Of a DNA stretch of 64,000 bases, positions 8,532 to 17,624 are shown one piece after another. The notes under the pieces were generated by a model, which had not been told where the DNA came from, ran no database searches, and saw only the letters and a list, made by a program, of their open reading frames with translations. Numbering within the stretch: position 1 is the first letter of the stretch; each line of letters starts with the position of its first letter. The stretch covers positions 403,434-467,433 of the forward strand of contig CAZQWG010000001.1 of the NCBI GenBank assembly GCA_964596985.1, written 5' to 3'. The DNA is from GCA-020345945 sp964596985 (GTDB taxonomy: Archaea; Thermoproteota; Bathyarchaeia; RBG-16-48-13; GCA-020345945). Position numbers and translations under genes: made by a program.

Positions 8532-8729
8532 ACCGCGTCACCAACAGCTTCTCGGGGAATGTACCACGCATCTAGGACACGAAAAGGTTCGTGTATACGA
8601 TAGATACAACCAAGTTTTAGGGAAGAGGTTAAGAGGTTATCCTTGATCTGCAATTACCCGTCGTCAAGGATGATGAACAGAGAAGATGAGGGTCGGGATT
8701 GGAATCCTGATAGGGGAGGCGACTCACGT

Positions 8730-9499
8730 TTGAGTGATCTTGGCGTGAACCTGATTGACGCCCATTGCCACCTCCAAGACGAGGCTTTCAACGAGGATAG
8801 GGACGAGGTAGTGAGGAGAGCCCGACAAGCTGGCGTCACGTCCATCGTCACTTCAAGCCTCGGTCTCGTCGACGCCTCGAGGATGTAGAGATCACCGAGA
8901 TATTTCATGACCATGTGTATGCGTGCATCGGACTGGACCCCGGCAGCCTCGAACCCGAGGAGGCAGAAGAAGTCCGGAAGTCCATTGCAGCTAACAAGGA
9001 TCTCATCGTTGGGATAGGGGAGGTAGGACTGGACTACTATTGGGTCAGAGAGGAGAGCGGCAGGGAACGGCAGAAACGGCTCTTCCGGGAATGGATTGAA
9101 TTAGCCGAAAAGCTACACCTTCCATTGGTCGTCCACTCCAGGAGCGCAGGAAAATATGCGATTCGAATCCTCTTGGAGAGCGGGTTCAGACGGGTTCTAA
9201 TGCACGCCTACGATGGACGCGTAGGTTGGGCAATGAAGGCAGCCGAAGAGGGCGTACACTTCTCGATACCAACCTCGGTCTGGCATTCCAGGCAGAAACA
9301 GAAGCTAGCCAAGACGCTACCCTTGGAATGCCTCGTCGTAGAGAGTGATGCCCCAGTGCTATCCCCTATAAGGGGAGAACGAAACGAACCGGCTAACCTA
9401 GTCTACGCCGTAAGGAAAATCGCGGAATTGAAGGGCCTATCGGAAAAGAAAGTGGCTATCACCACCACTGAAAATGCTAGGAGGCTATTTGGACTATAA
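8730..9499 (+). pseudogene. TatD-family metal-dependent hydrolase, interrupted by a one-base frameshift
   Basis: The TatD barrel is split between two frames. The first part reads NLIDAHCHLQDEAF and runs to SSLGLVDASRM, then stops at 8886-8888. The second frame picks up with DVEITEIFHDHVYACIGLDP and continues through IGEVGLDYYW, PLVVHSRSAG, VLMHAYDG, VVESDAPVLSP and the end ENARRLFGL. The two halves join exactly if one base is restored near 8880, where AGGATG would become AGGGATG. Start: TTG at 8730 with GGGGAGG 10 bases before. All catalytic His/Asp/Glu residues are intact on both sides, so this is either a very recent mutation or a sequencing error. Confidence 0.85.
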
Positions 9500-9671
9500 G
9501 CCTAGTGACTTTCAAGGAGAGTATTGAGGCAAAAGCTGAGGATGAGTAGGTGTAATGCTCTATCGTCCCAAGGCTCTATGAACCACGATTCGAGTATTCT
9601 TAGACCCCTCAAAAGCCGTCTCAGACAGTTTTTATTGACGAATCCCCGTTTAAACACGCCAAACGAAAGAT

Positions 9672-9716
9672 TCAAATAGGCATAGTTCCCGAGACGGGGC
9701 AAACCACCGATGGTGG
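9672..9716 (+). promoter_or_regulatory. Promoter and 5' hairpin of the membrane protein-FtsZ operon
   Basis: A TATA-like TTCAAATAGG at 9671-9680 predicts transcription start near 9703. The transcript would open with the hairpin CCACC-GAT-GGTGG (9704-9716), followed by a GGTGAG ribosome region before the GTG at 9738. A stem at the very 5' end is unusual for short archaeal leaders. Confidence 0.35.
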
Positions 9717-9737
9717 GGACCAAAAGGGTGAGTAGAA

Positions 9738-10838
9738 GTGAAGAGATACTTCATTCTTCTGACAGCGCTTCTACTTCTTGCTCAGATCCCGATTGTTCAA
9801 GGAGACCAAGAGCCTAGCCTCATCGTCACAATTTCTGAAGACTCAGTCAACGTGAAATGGGAGATCAAACTCCTATTCGAGGACCTACAAAGCTACGAAT
9901 TGAAGGTTGACGAGATCCGTAGAGCCTACGAGAATAACTACGATAGGAGGCTCGAAGCGCTCCTCGAAGGGTTTCTGACCGGGGAATTCTCACGTCACAT
10001 AGACAAGACGGTCCAGATCACGGATCTGGAGATCGACCTACAGGGTAGTGGGTCACACTGGTCGGAGTGGATGGAAGTCTCCACCCAATTCACAGTCAAG
10101 GGACTCGAAAACCGAGACGGAGACAAACTATACGTTAATCTATCCTGGCTGACCTTGAAGCTCTCCGATAGAAAAGTCGATTTCGAGGATAAGGATGACC
10201 CTGAGATTGTATACTCATTCTACCCGAAATACCTGCTCGCGGTCAATTGGGCGAACTGCTTCAATTGGGATCTCACCGCACGTACCCCAGAGCAGAACAC
10301 GGACAGCCTGGTCCTCATACTTCCATCGAGACACGAATACAAACCGTTCCAAGAATACTCAGAGGTCCGCGTCGACCCTGAGAAACCCATGCTCAAGATA
10401 CGATTGATGGATTCAGAAGGAAACTTTGAGGCGAAACGCGCCGTCATACCCATCCCACCGAAACCTCTGACGTTTCAAGAGCACACAATTAAGCTCCTAG
10501 TAGACAATTGGGTGACAGCCGTTGTGTCCGTAGTCGCCGTCTGCGGCATCACCCTCTTCGGCCGATACCAAGTCAGAAGGAGGGCGAAGCTTCTCGTCGA
10601 GAAGCAGAGAGAGCAGCAAGCCATCGAACAACTCAAACCACTCAGCAACGAGTTACGAAGTGAATATGGAACCAGGAAAGTATCTTTAACACCAACCAAA
10701 ATGAGGCATTCCACAAAGAATGTCAAGGTTTCAAGACGGATGAGCGAACGCCTCTTCGGCAAATCAGATTCTGAAGACTGGCACTCCATTCTCGGCGAGT
10801 TAAAACGGTCACTTGCCAAGATCTGCAGAAGAGACTGA
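9738..10838 (+). CDS. Single-pass membrane protein of unknown function, partner gene of FtsZ-like GTPase
   Basis: Not recognised as a known family. The 366 residues show an N-terminal signal sequence (FILLTALLLLAQIPIVQG, about 4-22) and an extracellular beta-rich domain of about 235 residues. One transmembrane helix follows near residues 255-280 (WVTAVVSVVAVCGITLFG), then a basic cytoplasmic tail of about 85 residues with a coiled-coil stretch (RRRAKLLVEKQREQQAIEQL). Only 24 bases separate it from the FtsZ-family gene downstream, which has a strong ribosome site, so they form an operon. A membrane anchor or receptor for the GTPase filament is the natural inference. The start is GTG at 9738. 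Confidence 0.8.
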   Translation: MKRYFILLTALLLLAQIPIVQGDQEPSLIVTISEDSVNVKWEIKLLFEDLQSYELKVDEIRRAYENNYDRRLEALLEGFLTGEFSRHIDKTVQITDLEIDLQGSGSHWSEWMEVSTQFTVKGLENRDGDKLYVNLSWLTLKLSDRKVDFEDKDDPEIVYSFYPKYLLAVNWANCFNWDLTARTPEQNTDSLVLILPSRHEYKPFQEYSEVRVDPEKPMLKIRLMDSEGNFEAKRAVIPIPPKPLTFQEHTIKLLVDNWVTAVVSVVAVCGITLFGRYQVRRRAKLLVEKQREQQAIEQLKPLSNELRSEYGTRKVSLTPTKMRHSTKNVKVSRRMSERLFGKSDSEDWHSILGELKRSLAKICRRD

Positions 10839-10862
10839 AGGAGACTCAAAGGAGGGAGAAGT

Positions 10863-11813
10863 TTGTTCAAGACAACCATCGTCGGCGTCGGTGGGTCCGG
10901 CTGCAACACAGTAACACGGTATCTGGATAGGGTCGGAAGACTGAAGGGCATTAGAACTGTTGCCGTCAACACAGATCGCCTAGCTCTAAGAGAGAACGCG
11001 AAAGCAGACAAGAAGATCCTTCTAGGCGACGGAATGGGGGCTGGCATGGATGTCGTATACGGCATGAAGGCTATGAAGGAAGGACTACCGAAGGTCCTCA
11101 ACGCAATAGGAGACCCAGAAGTCGCCATCGTCACCTGCGGCCTCGGCGGTGGAACCGGCAGCGGCGGGATCCTAGAGATATGTAGGATACTACGCCAGAA
11201 ACCCTCCACGTTCAGGATAGCGTTGGTAACCTTACCGTTTGAAGACGAAGGACCTGTTCAGAAAGGCATTGCAAAACGGATCCTACCCCTCGTAATCGAC
11301 CAATCCGACCTCACCATCGTGCAGAGCAACGAGATTCTACTCCAAGCTGCCAAGGATAGTCGGAAGGATATACCCCTCGAAGAGGGGTACCGAGCGATGG
11401 ATATGAAGCTGGTGGACATAATAATGAACTTCATGGATCTAACGACACGAGGCGGAATCCAGAACATCGACTTCCGGGACTTCTACAATCTCCTAAGAGA
11501 GAGCGGGCTTGGACACATCGGGACTGGAGAGGGAGAAAACCTCGTAGAAGCCCTACACGAAGCCGAAAGAGACCAGTTGTTGGACGTAGACTACACAAAC
11601 GCACGGGCCTGCCTCATAAACATAACCGGGAACGCCGGATTAAGAGAGTGTGGACACGTAATCAAGAACTTCACGAACGACCACGGAATCAAACGGTTCA
11701 GGTTCGGTCTACGAGACTCCTCAGGTCCCATCCGCTGCATGATTGCGGTCGGCGGGGTAAGATCCCCCTATCTTGAGAGTTTTCTCGGGGCGAAAATGAA
11801 GTATCTTGATTAG
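10863..11813 (+). CDS. FtsZ-family tubulin-like GTPase, short divergent member
   Basis: 316 residues. Visible are the N-terminal nucleotide loop VGVGGSGCNTV, the tubulin signature GGGTGSGG at 95-102, and the T7-type catalytic loop GGIQNIDFRDF with Asn201, Asp203 and Asp206. The activation region LGHIGTGEGE follows. The T3 loop and first 60 residues match FtsZ poorly. The protein stops about 60 residues early: no disordered linker and no conserved C-terminal peptide for FtsA/SepF binding is present. A TTG start follows AAAGGAGGG. Membrane tethering may instead come from the upstream membrane protein. It could be a CetZ-like or other paralogue rather than the division FtsZ. Confidence 0.88.
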   Translation: MFKTTIVGVGGSGCNTVTRYLDRVGRLKGIRTVAVNTDRLALRENAKADKKILLGDGMGAGMDVVYGMKAMKEGLPKVLNAIGDPEVAIVTCGLGGGTGSGGILEICRILRQKPSTFRIALVTLPFEDEGPVQKGIAKRILPLVIDQSDLTIVQSNEILLQAAKDSRKDIPLEEGYRAMDMKLVDIIMNFMDLTTRGGIQNIDFRDFYNLLRESGLGHIGTGEGENLVEALHEAERDQLLDVDYTNARACLINITGNAGLRECGHVIKNFTNDHGIKRFRFGLRDSSGPIRCMIAVGGVRSPYLESFLGAKMKYLD

Positions 11814-11899
11814 ATTAGAGGAGACGCAGAGTTCCCATCCATCATGCATCTCGAAACACTTCTAAATTCCTCGCCCAACCTCTTCACAGGCGGAGAATA

Positions 11900-12604
11900 A
11901 TGGAGCCTGTTGAAGCCGTAGTCTTCGACTACGATGGAACATTGAGCCTCTGGGACAACGACAAGGCAGTATCTGAAACATTCCATGTTGTGAACAGGCA
12001 TCTAAGGAAGGAGTATGGGACAGAGATATTCGTCGGAACCGACGAGTTCTATGAGATCGGCAGACGCACGAAGACATCACCCTACGTACATCGGATAACG
12101 AGGCAAGTCGTGCAAGCCAAAGGTTTCGAGATTCCAGACGAGGTCGCGGTAGACGCTTGGAGAGCGTGGTGGCATGTCATGCTGACCACCGCCAAACGAC
12201 CCGAAGGCGCGATCCCGGTTCTGGGATCCCTCCGAGAAGAGGGTAAACGGCTCGCGATCTTCACCAGCCTCGATGATTTCCCCGGATGGAAGAGGAAGAG
12301 GATTCAAGAGGAAGGAGCCGACATCAAGAACCTCTTTGATGCGATCGTGATCTGCGGCGTCGATACACCTGAGACAAAACTCAGCCTCTCAGAGGAGAAC
12401 TACTTCTTCTGCCTAGAGAAGATACGGTCAACCCCGGATCAAGCCGTGATGATAGGAGACAACCCTCACTCTGATTTAGAGCCGGCGAGAAAGCTCGGGA
12501 TGCGAACGATTCTCTTCGGACGTAACTCGGATCCGGTCTATCCTTGTGCAACCGACTTCTTCCAGATCCTAGAGATAATCAGGGACTTCGAAAGGAGGCC
12601 GTAG
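11900..12604 (+). CDS. HAD-superfamily hydrolase (phosphatase-like)
   Basis: 234 residues with all HAD motifs: motif I VVFDYDGTLS at 8-17, an alpha-helical cap roughly 20-95, motif II AIFTSLDD, motif III Lys in PETKLSL, and motif IV VMIGDNPHSDLEPAR followed by GMRTILFGR. This is the arrangement of phosphoglycolate phosphatase-like subfamily I proteins. The gene starts 86 bases after the FtsZ-like gene and may share its transcript, but nothing in the sequence ties it functionally. Substrate unknown. Confidence 0.87.
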   Translation: MEPVEAVVFDYDGTLSLWDNDKAVSETFHVVNRHLRKEYGTEIFVGTDEFYEIGRRTKTSPYVHRITRQVVQAKGFEIPDEVAVDAWRAWWHVMLTTAKRPEGAIPVLGSLREEGKRLAIFTSLDDFPGWKRKRIQEEGADIKNLFDAIVICGVDTPETKLSLSEENYFFCLEKIRSTPDQAVMIGDNPHSDLEPARKLGMRTILFGRNSDPVYPCATDFFQILEIIRDFERRP

Positions 12605-12802
12605 AGGCATATTACTAGTGGTTTGTGGAACGCCTACGTTTGATACCTCGAATCAGATAGATCAAACCAAAGGAGGCTACGACAACCACACCGACCACCA
12701 CGATGAATCCCGCCCCGAGCTACCTGTCTCCATAAATTTGTATCAGCCTCGACATATCGATCAATAGGGGCTTCGTCTTGCCGTGGCTGTCAGAAAACGG
12801 TC

Positions 12803-13450
12803 TCAGGACAGCGTGAAGGCTGAAGGACATAGCTCGTTCAGAACGCAGCCACCGCAGTCTGGTGTCCTGGCTATGCAGACGTTTCTTCCATGAGCTATCA
12901 GCAGATTCGAGAACTCGAACCAATATTCTCGGGGTACGATCTTCATCAGATCCTCTTCTACCTTCTCTCTGATCTTGTTCTTGCTGAGTCCGAGTCTTCT
13001 CGACAGCCTGAGGACATGGGTGTCCACGGCGATACCTTCGACCACCCCAAACGCGTTCGACAGCACAATGTTGGCTGTCTTCCTGGCGACGCCTTCAAGA
13101 CTCGTCAACTCTTTCATCGTACGAGGTACCTCGGAGTTGAACCGTTCCACAAGAGTCTTGGAGGCTCGCCTTATGAAGCGGGCTTTTCTTCGGTAGAATC
13201 CGGTCGGTTTGACGACCTCCTCCAGATCCTCAAGCTCAGCGTACACGTAGTCCTCGGGCTTACGGTGGGTCTTAAAGAGGACCTCGGTCACTTCGTTTAC
13301 TTTCTCGTCTGTGCATTGAGCCGACAGTATGGTTGCCACCAAAAGGTCGAGTGGGGTCTCGTAGTTGAGGTGGGTTCCCCTCACGTCAGGGTAGGCTTGC
13401 CTGAGAAGCACGATTATCTCTGCTACCTTCTCCTCGGCTTCCATCCTCAA
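12803..13450 (-). CDS. nth: Endonuclease III (Nth), base-excision repair glycosylase/AP lyase
   Basis: Removes oxidised pyrimidines and cuts the abasic site. The 215 residues have the helix-hairpin-helix LEGVARKTANIVLSNAFG with the catalytic Lys, then the GPD loop GIAVDTHVLRLSRRLG with the catalytic Asp. The C-terminal iron-sulfur motif reads C-x6-C-x2-C-x5-C in CIARTPDCGGCVLNELC. SAQCTDEKVN is also conserved. Length is typical. A second Met (residue 3) could also start it. It reads in the same direction as the LigD-type phosphoesterase and argF genes upstream. Confidence 0.95.
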   Translation of the reverse strand: MRMEAEEKVAEIIVLLRQAYPDVRGTHLNYETPLDLLVATILSAQCTDEKVNEVTEVLFKTHRKPEDYVYAELEDLEEVVKPTGFYRRKARFIRRASKTLVERFNSEVPRTMKELTSLEGVARKTANIVLSNAFGVVEGIAVDTHVLRLSRRLGLSKNKIREKVEEDLMKIVPREYWFEFSNLLIAHGRNVCIARTPDCGGCVLNELCPSAFTLS

Positions 13451-13481
13451 CGCACCGGCAAGCTAAACGAAGACGTGTTGG

Positions 13482-13928
13482 CTAGTCTCCGCATCTAAAG
13501 AGAAGCCAGTTGTTCTTCTCCTTCTTGAACTTGATCAAACAGTACCTTCCGTTGAGCCTATTTCCTCTGATGTGGACGATTATCTCCTCATCCCCCCATT
13601 TCTCGGGTCGGTAGGTACCGTTGTCCCATATCTCGACCGTCCCCGCGCCGTATTCCCCTTCAGGAATCATGCCTTCAAAACCAGCGTATTCGACCGGGTG
13701 GTCTTCCACTTGCACCGCCAGTCTCTTGACACCCTTCTCTAGTGGAGGCTCTTTCGGGACCGCCCAACTCTTGAGGACCCCGTCCTTCTCAAGTCTGAGA
13801 TCGTAGTGGAGGTGCCTTGCATCATGCTTCTGGATAACGTATTTCCCGCCGTGGCTGGAGGAGATTCCTCCTTCGGGTTCCCCGGTCTTCGCAAAGTCCC
13901 TCTTCTTCCGATACTCCGTCAGACCCAT
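13482..13928 (-). CDS. Stand-alone LigD-type 3'-phosphoesterase domain
   Basis: Removes 3'-phosphate or a terminal 3'-ribonucleotide from damaged DNA ends. It is free-standing, about 148 residues, without the ligase and polymerase domains that flank it in bacterial LigD. Motifs are LTEYRKKRDFAKTGEP at the start, YVIQKHDARHLHYDLRLE carrying the catalytic His/Asp/His triad, LKSWAVPKEP, VEDHPVEYAGFEG, IPEGEYGAGTVEIWD and LFRC at the end. The ATG at 13928 matches the domain start. An in-frame ATG at 14015 would add 29 unrelated residues and overlap argF by 20 bases. Neighbouring nth suggests a repair context. Confidence 0.9.
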   Translation of the reverse strand: MGLTEYRKKRDFAKTGEPEGGISSSHGGKYVIQKHDARHLHYDLRLEKDGVLKSWAVPKEPPLEKGVKRLAVQVEDHPVEYAGFEGMIPEGEYGAGTVEIWDNGTYRPEKWGDEEIIVHIRGNRLNGRYCLIKFKKEKNNWLLFRCGD

Positions 13929-13995
13929 GTTACGTAATGGTTCCTCCAAGGTAATATGAATTGTACGCGAACGGAAAACGGGATCTTCGAGGAGA

Positions 13996-14925
13996 CTATC
14001 CGAGAATTTCAGCAAGGAGGGCTTTCTGGGTGTGGAGTCGGTTCTCGGCTTGATCCCACACTATGGACCTTGGACCATCGAGTACTTCGGATGTCACCTC
14101 CTGTCCCCTATGAGCCGGCAGACAGTGCATGAACAAGACGTCTTTCTTCGCCAACTCGAGAATCTGCCTATTGACCTGGTATTCCGGCAGGAAAGCCTTC
14201 TCCCTTACCTCTCGCTCCTCCTCCATGCCGGCTGAAACGAAGGTATCCGTATAGACGGCGTCCGCGTCCCTTACTGCGACTCGGGGCTCCCTGGTCAGCT
14301 CGATCCTAGAGCCTTGCTCCTCTGCGCTGTCTCTGCCTCTCCTGAGAACATCCTCCCCGGGTTCATACCCTTTAGGGCAAGAGACGACCATATCTATTCC
14401 GAGTTTTCCGCAGCCTAGGATGAGCGAGGAGCAGACGTTGTTGCCGTCACCCACCCAAGCAAGCTTCAGCCCGCGGACCCTATCTTTCTTCTCCCATATG
14501 GAGAAGATATCTGAGAGGGCTTGGCACGGGTGAAACCTGTCTGACAAACCGTTTAGAATAGGGATCCCCGCTGAACTCGCCAGCCTCTGAAGATATTCGT
14601 GTCTTGTAACGCGGGCGACAACGGCGTCAACGTACATATCGAGGACCCTGGCAGTGTCTTCCAAGGTCTCTCCCCTGGAGAGTTGTAGGTCCCCCCAATT
14701 CAGGGTTATGACATCCCCGCCCAGACGCCTCATAGCTACCTCAAAGGAGACCCGTGTTCTAGTCGAGGGGATCTCGAATATCATAGCGAGCGTCTTTCCG
14801 TCGAGTAGCCCACGTAGGCTCTGAACATCTCTCCCCTTCAGCTTCTTGCACTTCCGGAGGAGAGACCAGAGTTCCTCGGTGGAGAAGTCTTGCAGACTAA
14901 GGAAATCCCGTCCTCGAAGCAACAT
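13996..14925 (-). CDS. argF: Ornithine carbamoyltransferase
   Basis: Makes citrulline from ornithine and carbamoyl phosphate in arginine synthesis. 309 residues, the normal subunit length. The carbamoyl-phosphate loop STRTRVSFE, the HPCQALSD motif, the ornithine loop in DTFVSAGMEEE (SxGxE-like) and the catalytic Cys in HCLPAHRG are all intact. The Asn of the ornithine site is in GDGNNVCSSL. No other arg genes are in the window. An aspartate carbamoyltransferase is excluded by the HCLPAHRG motif. Confidence 0.95.
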   Translation of the reverse strand: MLLRGRDFLSLQDFSTEELWSLLRKCKKLKGRDVQSLRGLLDGKTLAMIFEIPSTRTRVSFEVAMRRLGGDVITLNWGDLQLSRGETLEDTARVLDMYVDAVVARVTRHEYLQRLASSAGIPILNGLSDRFHPCQALSDIFSIWEKKDRVRGLKLAWVGDGNNVCSSLILGCGKLGIDMVVSCPKGYEPGEDVLRRGRDSAEEQGSRIELTREPRVAVRDADAVYTDTFVSAGMEEEREVREKAFLPEYQVNRQILELAKKDVLFMHCLPAHRGQEVTSEVLDGPRSIVWDQAENRLHTQKALLAEILG

Positions 14926-15073
14926 CAGACCTCAAAGTTATTTCGTTCATTCCGAAGGACTAGTAAAAATACGATAGGACAACTGATAGAATCCCATTCC
15001 TCGTAGGTATCATTCAAGGTATGCTAGGACAAAGCGGTGAGGAACCGTAGAGACGAAGGGTACGTGCCGGATA

Positions 15074-16330
15074 TTAATCCAAGACAGGATAGGTTTCTCC
15101 TCCATCGGTTAGGACGTTTATCTTCGAGTCGGAGCCATATCTACGTGTAAGCGTATCGACAGCTTCCTGAACGCTATCGTACTTCTGAAATCCCATCTTC
15201 TCAGCCTGCTTGTCGGATATGCCTTGCGAGAATATGCAAACCGGATGCTTCTCCCGCACGTGCGCAACGTTCAAAGCCAGACCCAAGGCTACATAATCTT
15301 CGATCTTTCCGGTCCGGTACATCTCTGTCAGCTCCTCTGTACCGTACTGTAGGTACTCAATCCATTTCGGATGCATCACCGATACCCCCTCCGGGCAGGG
15401 TGTGGCCTCCACTATGCCACCGTCGACCCTTGTTGCAAGGTCGGCGGAGAACAGCCCCTTCAAGCCCTGCCAGTACTCGATGTCCGCCGGGTGGCTGCTG
15501 GAGACCGTGATATCCGCCAAGCCCTTCGCCGGTACACTGTAGACCTGCTTTGCATGTTCAATCCCACGGCGATGAGCCTTGACGAAGTGACCCGTGTACA
15601 CCCCAATTATCTCGCTACGGCGTGTTACCACGGAGTTTATCAGCAGGTGGATCTTCACCCTCTCAGCGAAGGCGTCTATCAGCCTTCGCGTCGGATTCTC
15701 TTCCATCCCAAGCCCGTTAGGGGTTGTCATAGCCGAGTGGACATGCATCCTTCCTACGGTCTCCTCTCCAGCCAGCCCAGGGAGAAGGATCTTCGCTCCG
15801 GCCCCCCAACCGGCGTTGAAATGGGGGATTATGTTTCCTGTGACTATTCGAATATCGGCTTCGACAAACCCCTTGTTGATCCAGACTGGGACGCCTTCGG
15901 TCATATCCCCGATGTATTTGAGTTGCGATTCGTCGTCGAAGGCATGGTTGACGAACTCGTACTCCTCGACGACCCCAGACCCATACTTCTCTTTCATCTC
16001 GGACTCGGTCATTCGTCGGTGGGTGCCAAGCGCCACGAAAACCTTGATTCTATCCTTGCTCGCACCCGCCTTCTTCAGGCTCTCCAAGACAGGGGGGAGA
16101 AGCAGGTTCGTGGGGGTCGTACGGGTTATATCGTCCACCGCTATAGCCACGGTCTTGCCTTTCGGCGCCAACTCCTCGACAGTCGGTCCGTCCAACGGTG
16201 CTTTCAGAGCCTTTTCAACCTCTAGGGTAGGATTCTTTGCGGGCGTTATTTCTGAGGGGGTTATGACCCCCAGTAGGCGATCAGGGTCGATGTCGAATTC
16301 GATTTCGCTCTTGCCGTAAGGAAGCTTCAT
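15074..16330 (-). CDS. LarA-like nickel-pincer racemase/epimerase family protein
   Basis: Lactate racemase superfamily. The nickel-pincer cofactor site is recognisable: DDITRTTP, GTHRRMTESE, then GNIIPHFNAGWGAGAKILLPG with the His and the cofactor-binding Lys, followed by GRMHVH. Start at 16330 (MKLPYGKSEIEFD) matches the family N-terminus; a 12-residue extension upstream is possible. LarB, LarC and LarE, needed to make the cofactor, are not in this window. Archaea contain several LarA paralogues acting on different 2-hydroxy acids, so lactate is only one possibility. Confidence 0.87.
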   Translation of the reverse strand: MKLPYGKSEIEFDIDPDRLLGVITPSEITPAKNPTLEVEKALKAPLDGPTVEELAPKGKTVAIAVDDITRTTPTNLLLPPVLESLKKAGASKDRIKVFVALGTHRRMTESEMKEKYGSGVVEEYEFVNHAFDDESQLKYIGDMTEGVPVWINKGFVEADIRIVTGNIIPHFNAGWGAGAKILLPGLAGEETVGRMHVHSAMTTPNGLGMEENPTRRLIDAFAERVKIHLLINSVVTRRSEIIGVYTGHFVKAHRRGIEHAKQVYSVPAKGLADITVSSSHPADIEYWQGLKGLFSADLATRVDGGIVEATPCPEGVSVMHPKWIEYLQYGTEELTEMYRTGKIEDYVALGLALNVAHVREKHPVCIFSQGISDKQAEKMGFQKYDSVQEAVDTLTRRYGSDSKINVLTDGGETYPVLD

Positions 16331-16454
16331 GAACAACCATTTCCTCTGCACTCTAATCTGTGACAAGGTTCCTAATAGCTACTTAGATGCTACGCGATAG
16401 CTCAAAGAGGGATTCTTGGAAGACGTTCTCAGCCGGTGCGCCATTACAAGAACT

Positions 16455-17624
16455 CTAGGAGAGTTTTATCGGGTATTTCCCGAATTCATGACCGGTCCTC
16501 GTCATGGCGAGGCAGTTTTCTAGTCTGCAGTGAGTGTACCAACTGTTGCTACTGGACAGTATGAATCCTCCGCCGGGTGCAACTTTTCTAATGCACTCCT
16601 TGGTTTCCTCGACGACTTCTCGTGCGGTCTTGAGTGCGAGGCTGTCGACGGCGATATTACCCATCAAGAAGATCTTGTCACCCCATTCTTCCTTGACTTT
16701 CCCGATGTCCAGTCCAGCACTGGGATCCAAGGAATGAAGTCCGTCTACCCGCGATACGTTTACTAAGCCAGGTATCAACGTTCTTACGTCGCCATCGGTA
16801 TGTTTCACGTATTTGATGCCTGCCTTGTGCGCCGCTTCCACTTCTCGACGCATTTCTTTGGCGAAAAACTCGTCATACAGTGCGGGTCTTAGGTGTGGCC
16901 CATCCCTGTGCGCAATGTCCCCTCCGCTTATGACTAGATCGCACCCTAGTTCACCGTATTGTTTGACGGCTTCACAGTTATAGTCGGTATACGCCTTCAC
17001 CGCTTTCCGCATGAATTCTGGTTGTTCGAGTTGCAGTCGATAGTAGGTCGCGATTGGGAAGGCTTCAAAAAGTGTGGCGAAGGGCGCACGAACTCGTCCT
17101 GCCGAAGCCATTTCATGTTCTTGGGCTAGTCTAACTGCGATCTTCACCGCCTCGTCCCGACCCTCAGCCCAAGGGTCCGGAAAGGTTTCAGACCATTCTT
17201 CCCACTGTTCCACAGAGGTAATCGTCCCGTACTGCTGAACCCAGACGCGGCACTTGGGATCGTATACGGTTCCCCTTCCCCACTCGTCCACGAAGGTTCC
17301 AACAGTCGAGAATAGCCCGGTTTCCTTCCTCATTTTTTTCGCTTCCCTCTCAGAGAGGACGTGGGCCGACCAGCCTGCTGGCGCGGTCAGCCGCGTCACC
17401 GCTATCGAAAATCCGATTCTGTCCAGGCATCTCAACTGTACTTCTGCGTTGTGTTTGAGGAGTCCCATTCTCTCTGAGGCTGGTCTATCCTGAGGAGACC
17501 AGAACCGTTCAGGGAACATGAGGACCTCTACGTGTGGGGGATCGATTCTCAGCTCAAATATCGGAACCTTTTCTGGCTCCCTGTGCTCCATCGTATTCAG
17601 GACGTCGTTTCTTCTGTTACCCAT
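16455..17624 (-). CDS. UroD-fold methyltransferase (corrinoid-dependent methyl transfer)
   Basis: Belongs to the uroporphyrinogen decarboxylase fold but, by context, is a methyltransferase acting with the corrinoid protein encoded 7 bases into its 5' end. From the ATG at 17624 it has 389 residues. Features are MEHREPEKVPIFELRID at the N-terminus, CDLVISGGDIAHRDGP, the barrel motif YVKHTDGDVRTLIPGLV, a glycine-rich end VAPGGGFILSSSNS, and SWYTHCRLEN near the C-terminus. The HTDGD motif replaces the HxCG zinc motif of MtaA/MtbA. I therefore think it is a substrate:corrinoid or demethylase-type member and not a methylcobamide:CoM enzyme. Substrate unknown. Confidence 0.8.
   Translation of the reverse strand: MGNRRNDVLNTMEHREPEKVPIFELRIDPPHVEVLMFPERFWSPQDRPASERMGLLKHNAEVQLRCLDRIGFSIAVTRLTAPAGWSAHVLSEREAKKMRKETGLFSTVGTFVDEWGRGTVYDPKCRVWVQQYGTITSVEQWEEWSETFPDPWAEGRDEAVKIAVRLAQEHEMASAGRVRAPFATLFEAFPIATYYRLQLEQPEFMRKAVKAYTDYNCEAVKQYGELGCDLVISGGDIAHRDGPHLRPALYDEFFAKEMRREVEAAHKAGIKYVKHTDGDVRTLIPGLVNVSRVDGLHSLDPSAGLDIGKVKEEWGDKIFLMGNIAVDSLALKTAREVVEETKECIRKVAPGGGFILSSSNSWYTHCRLENCLAMTRTGHEFGKYPIKLS

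Noticed and set aside
12614..12719. Short hydrophobic frame on the minus strand downstream of nth (FIVVVGVVVVASFGLIYLI, then KRRR)
   Set aside because: Looks like the last helix of a membrane protein but an in-frame stop at 12720 precedes it and there is no start with a ribosome site; perhaps a remnant.
15371..16225. Long open frame (284 codons) antisense to the LarA-like gene
   Set aside because: The opposite strand shows intact LarA motifs with normal codon bias; the antisense product has no domain and is a shadow of a G/C-rich third-position pattern. The same applies to 37169-37921, 10475-11209, 22337-23113 and 46156-46524.
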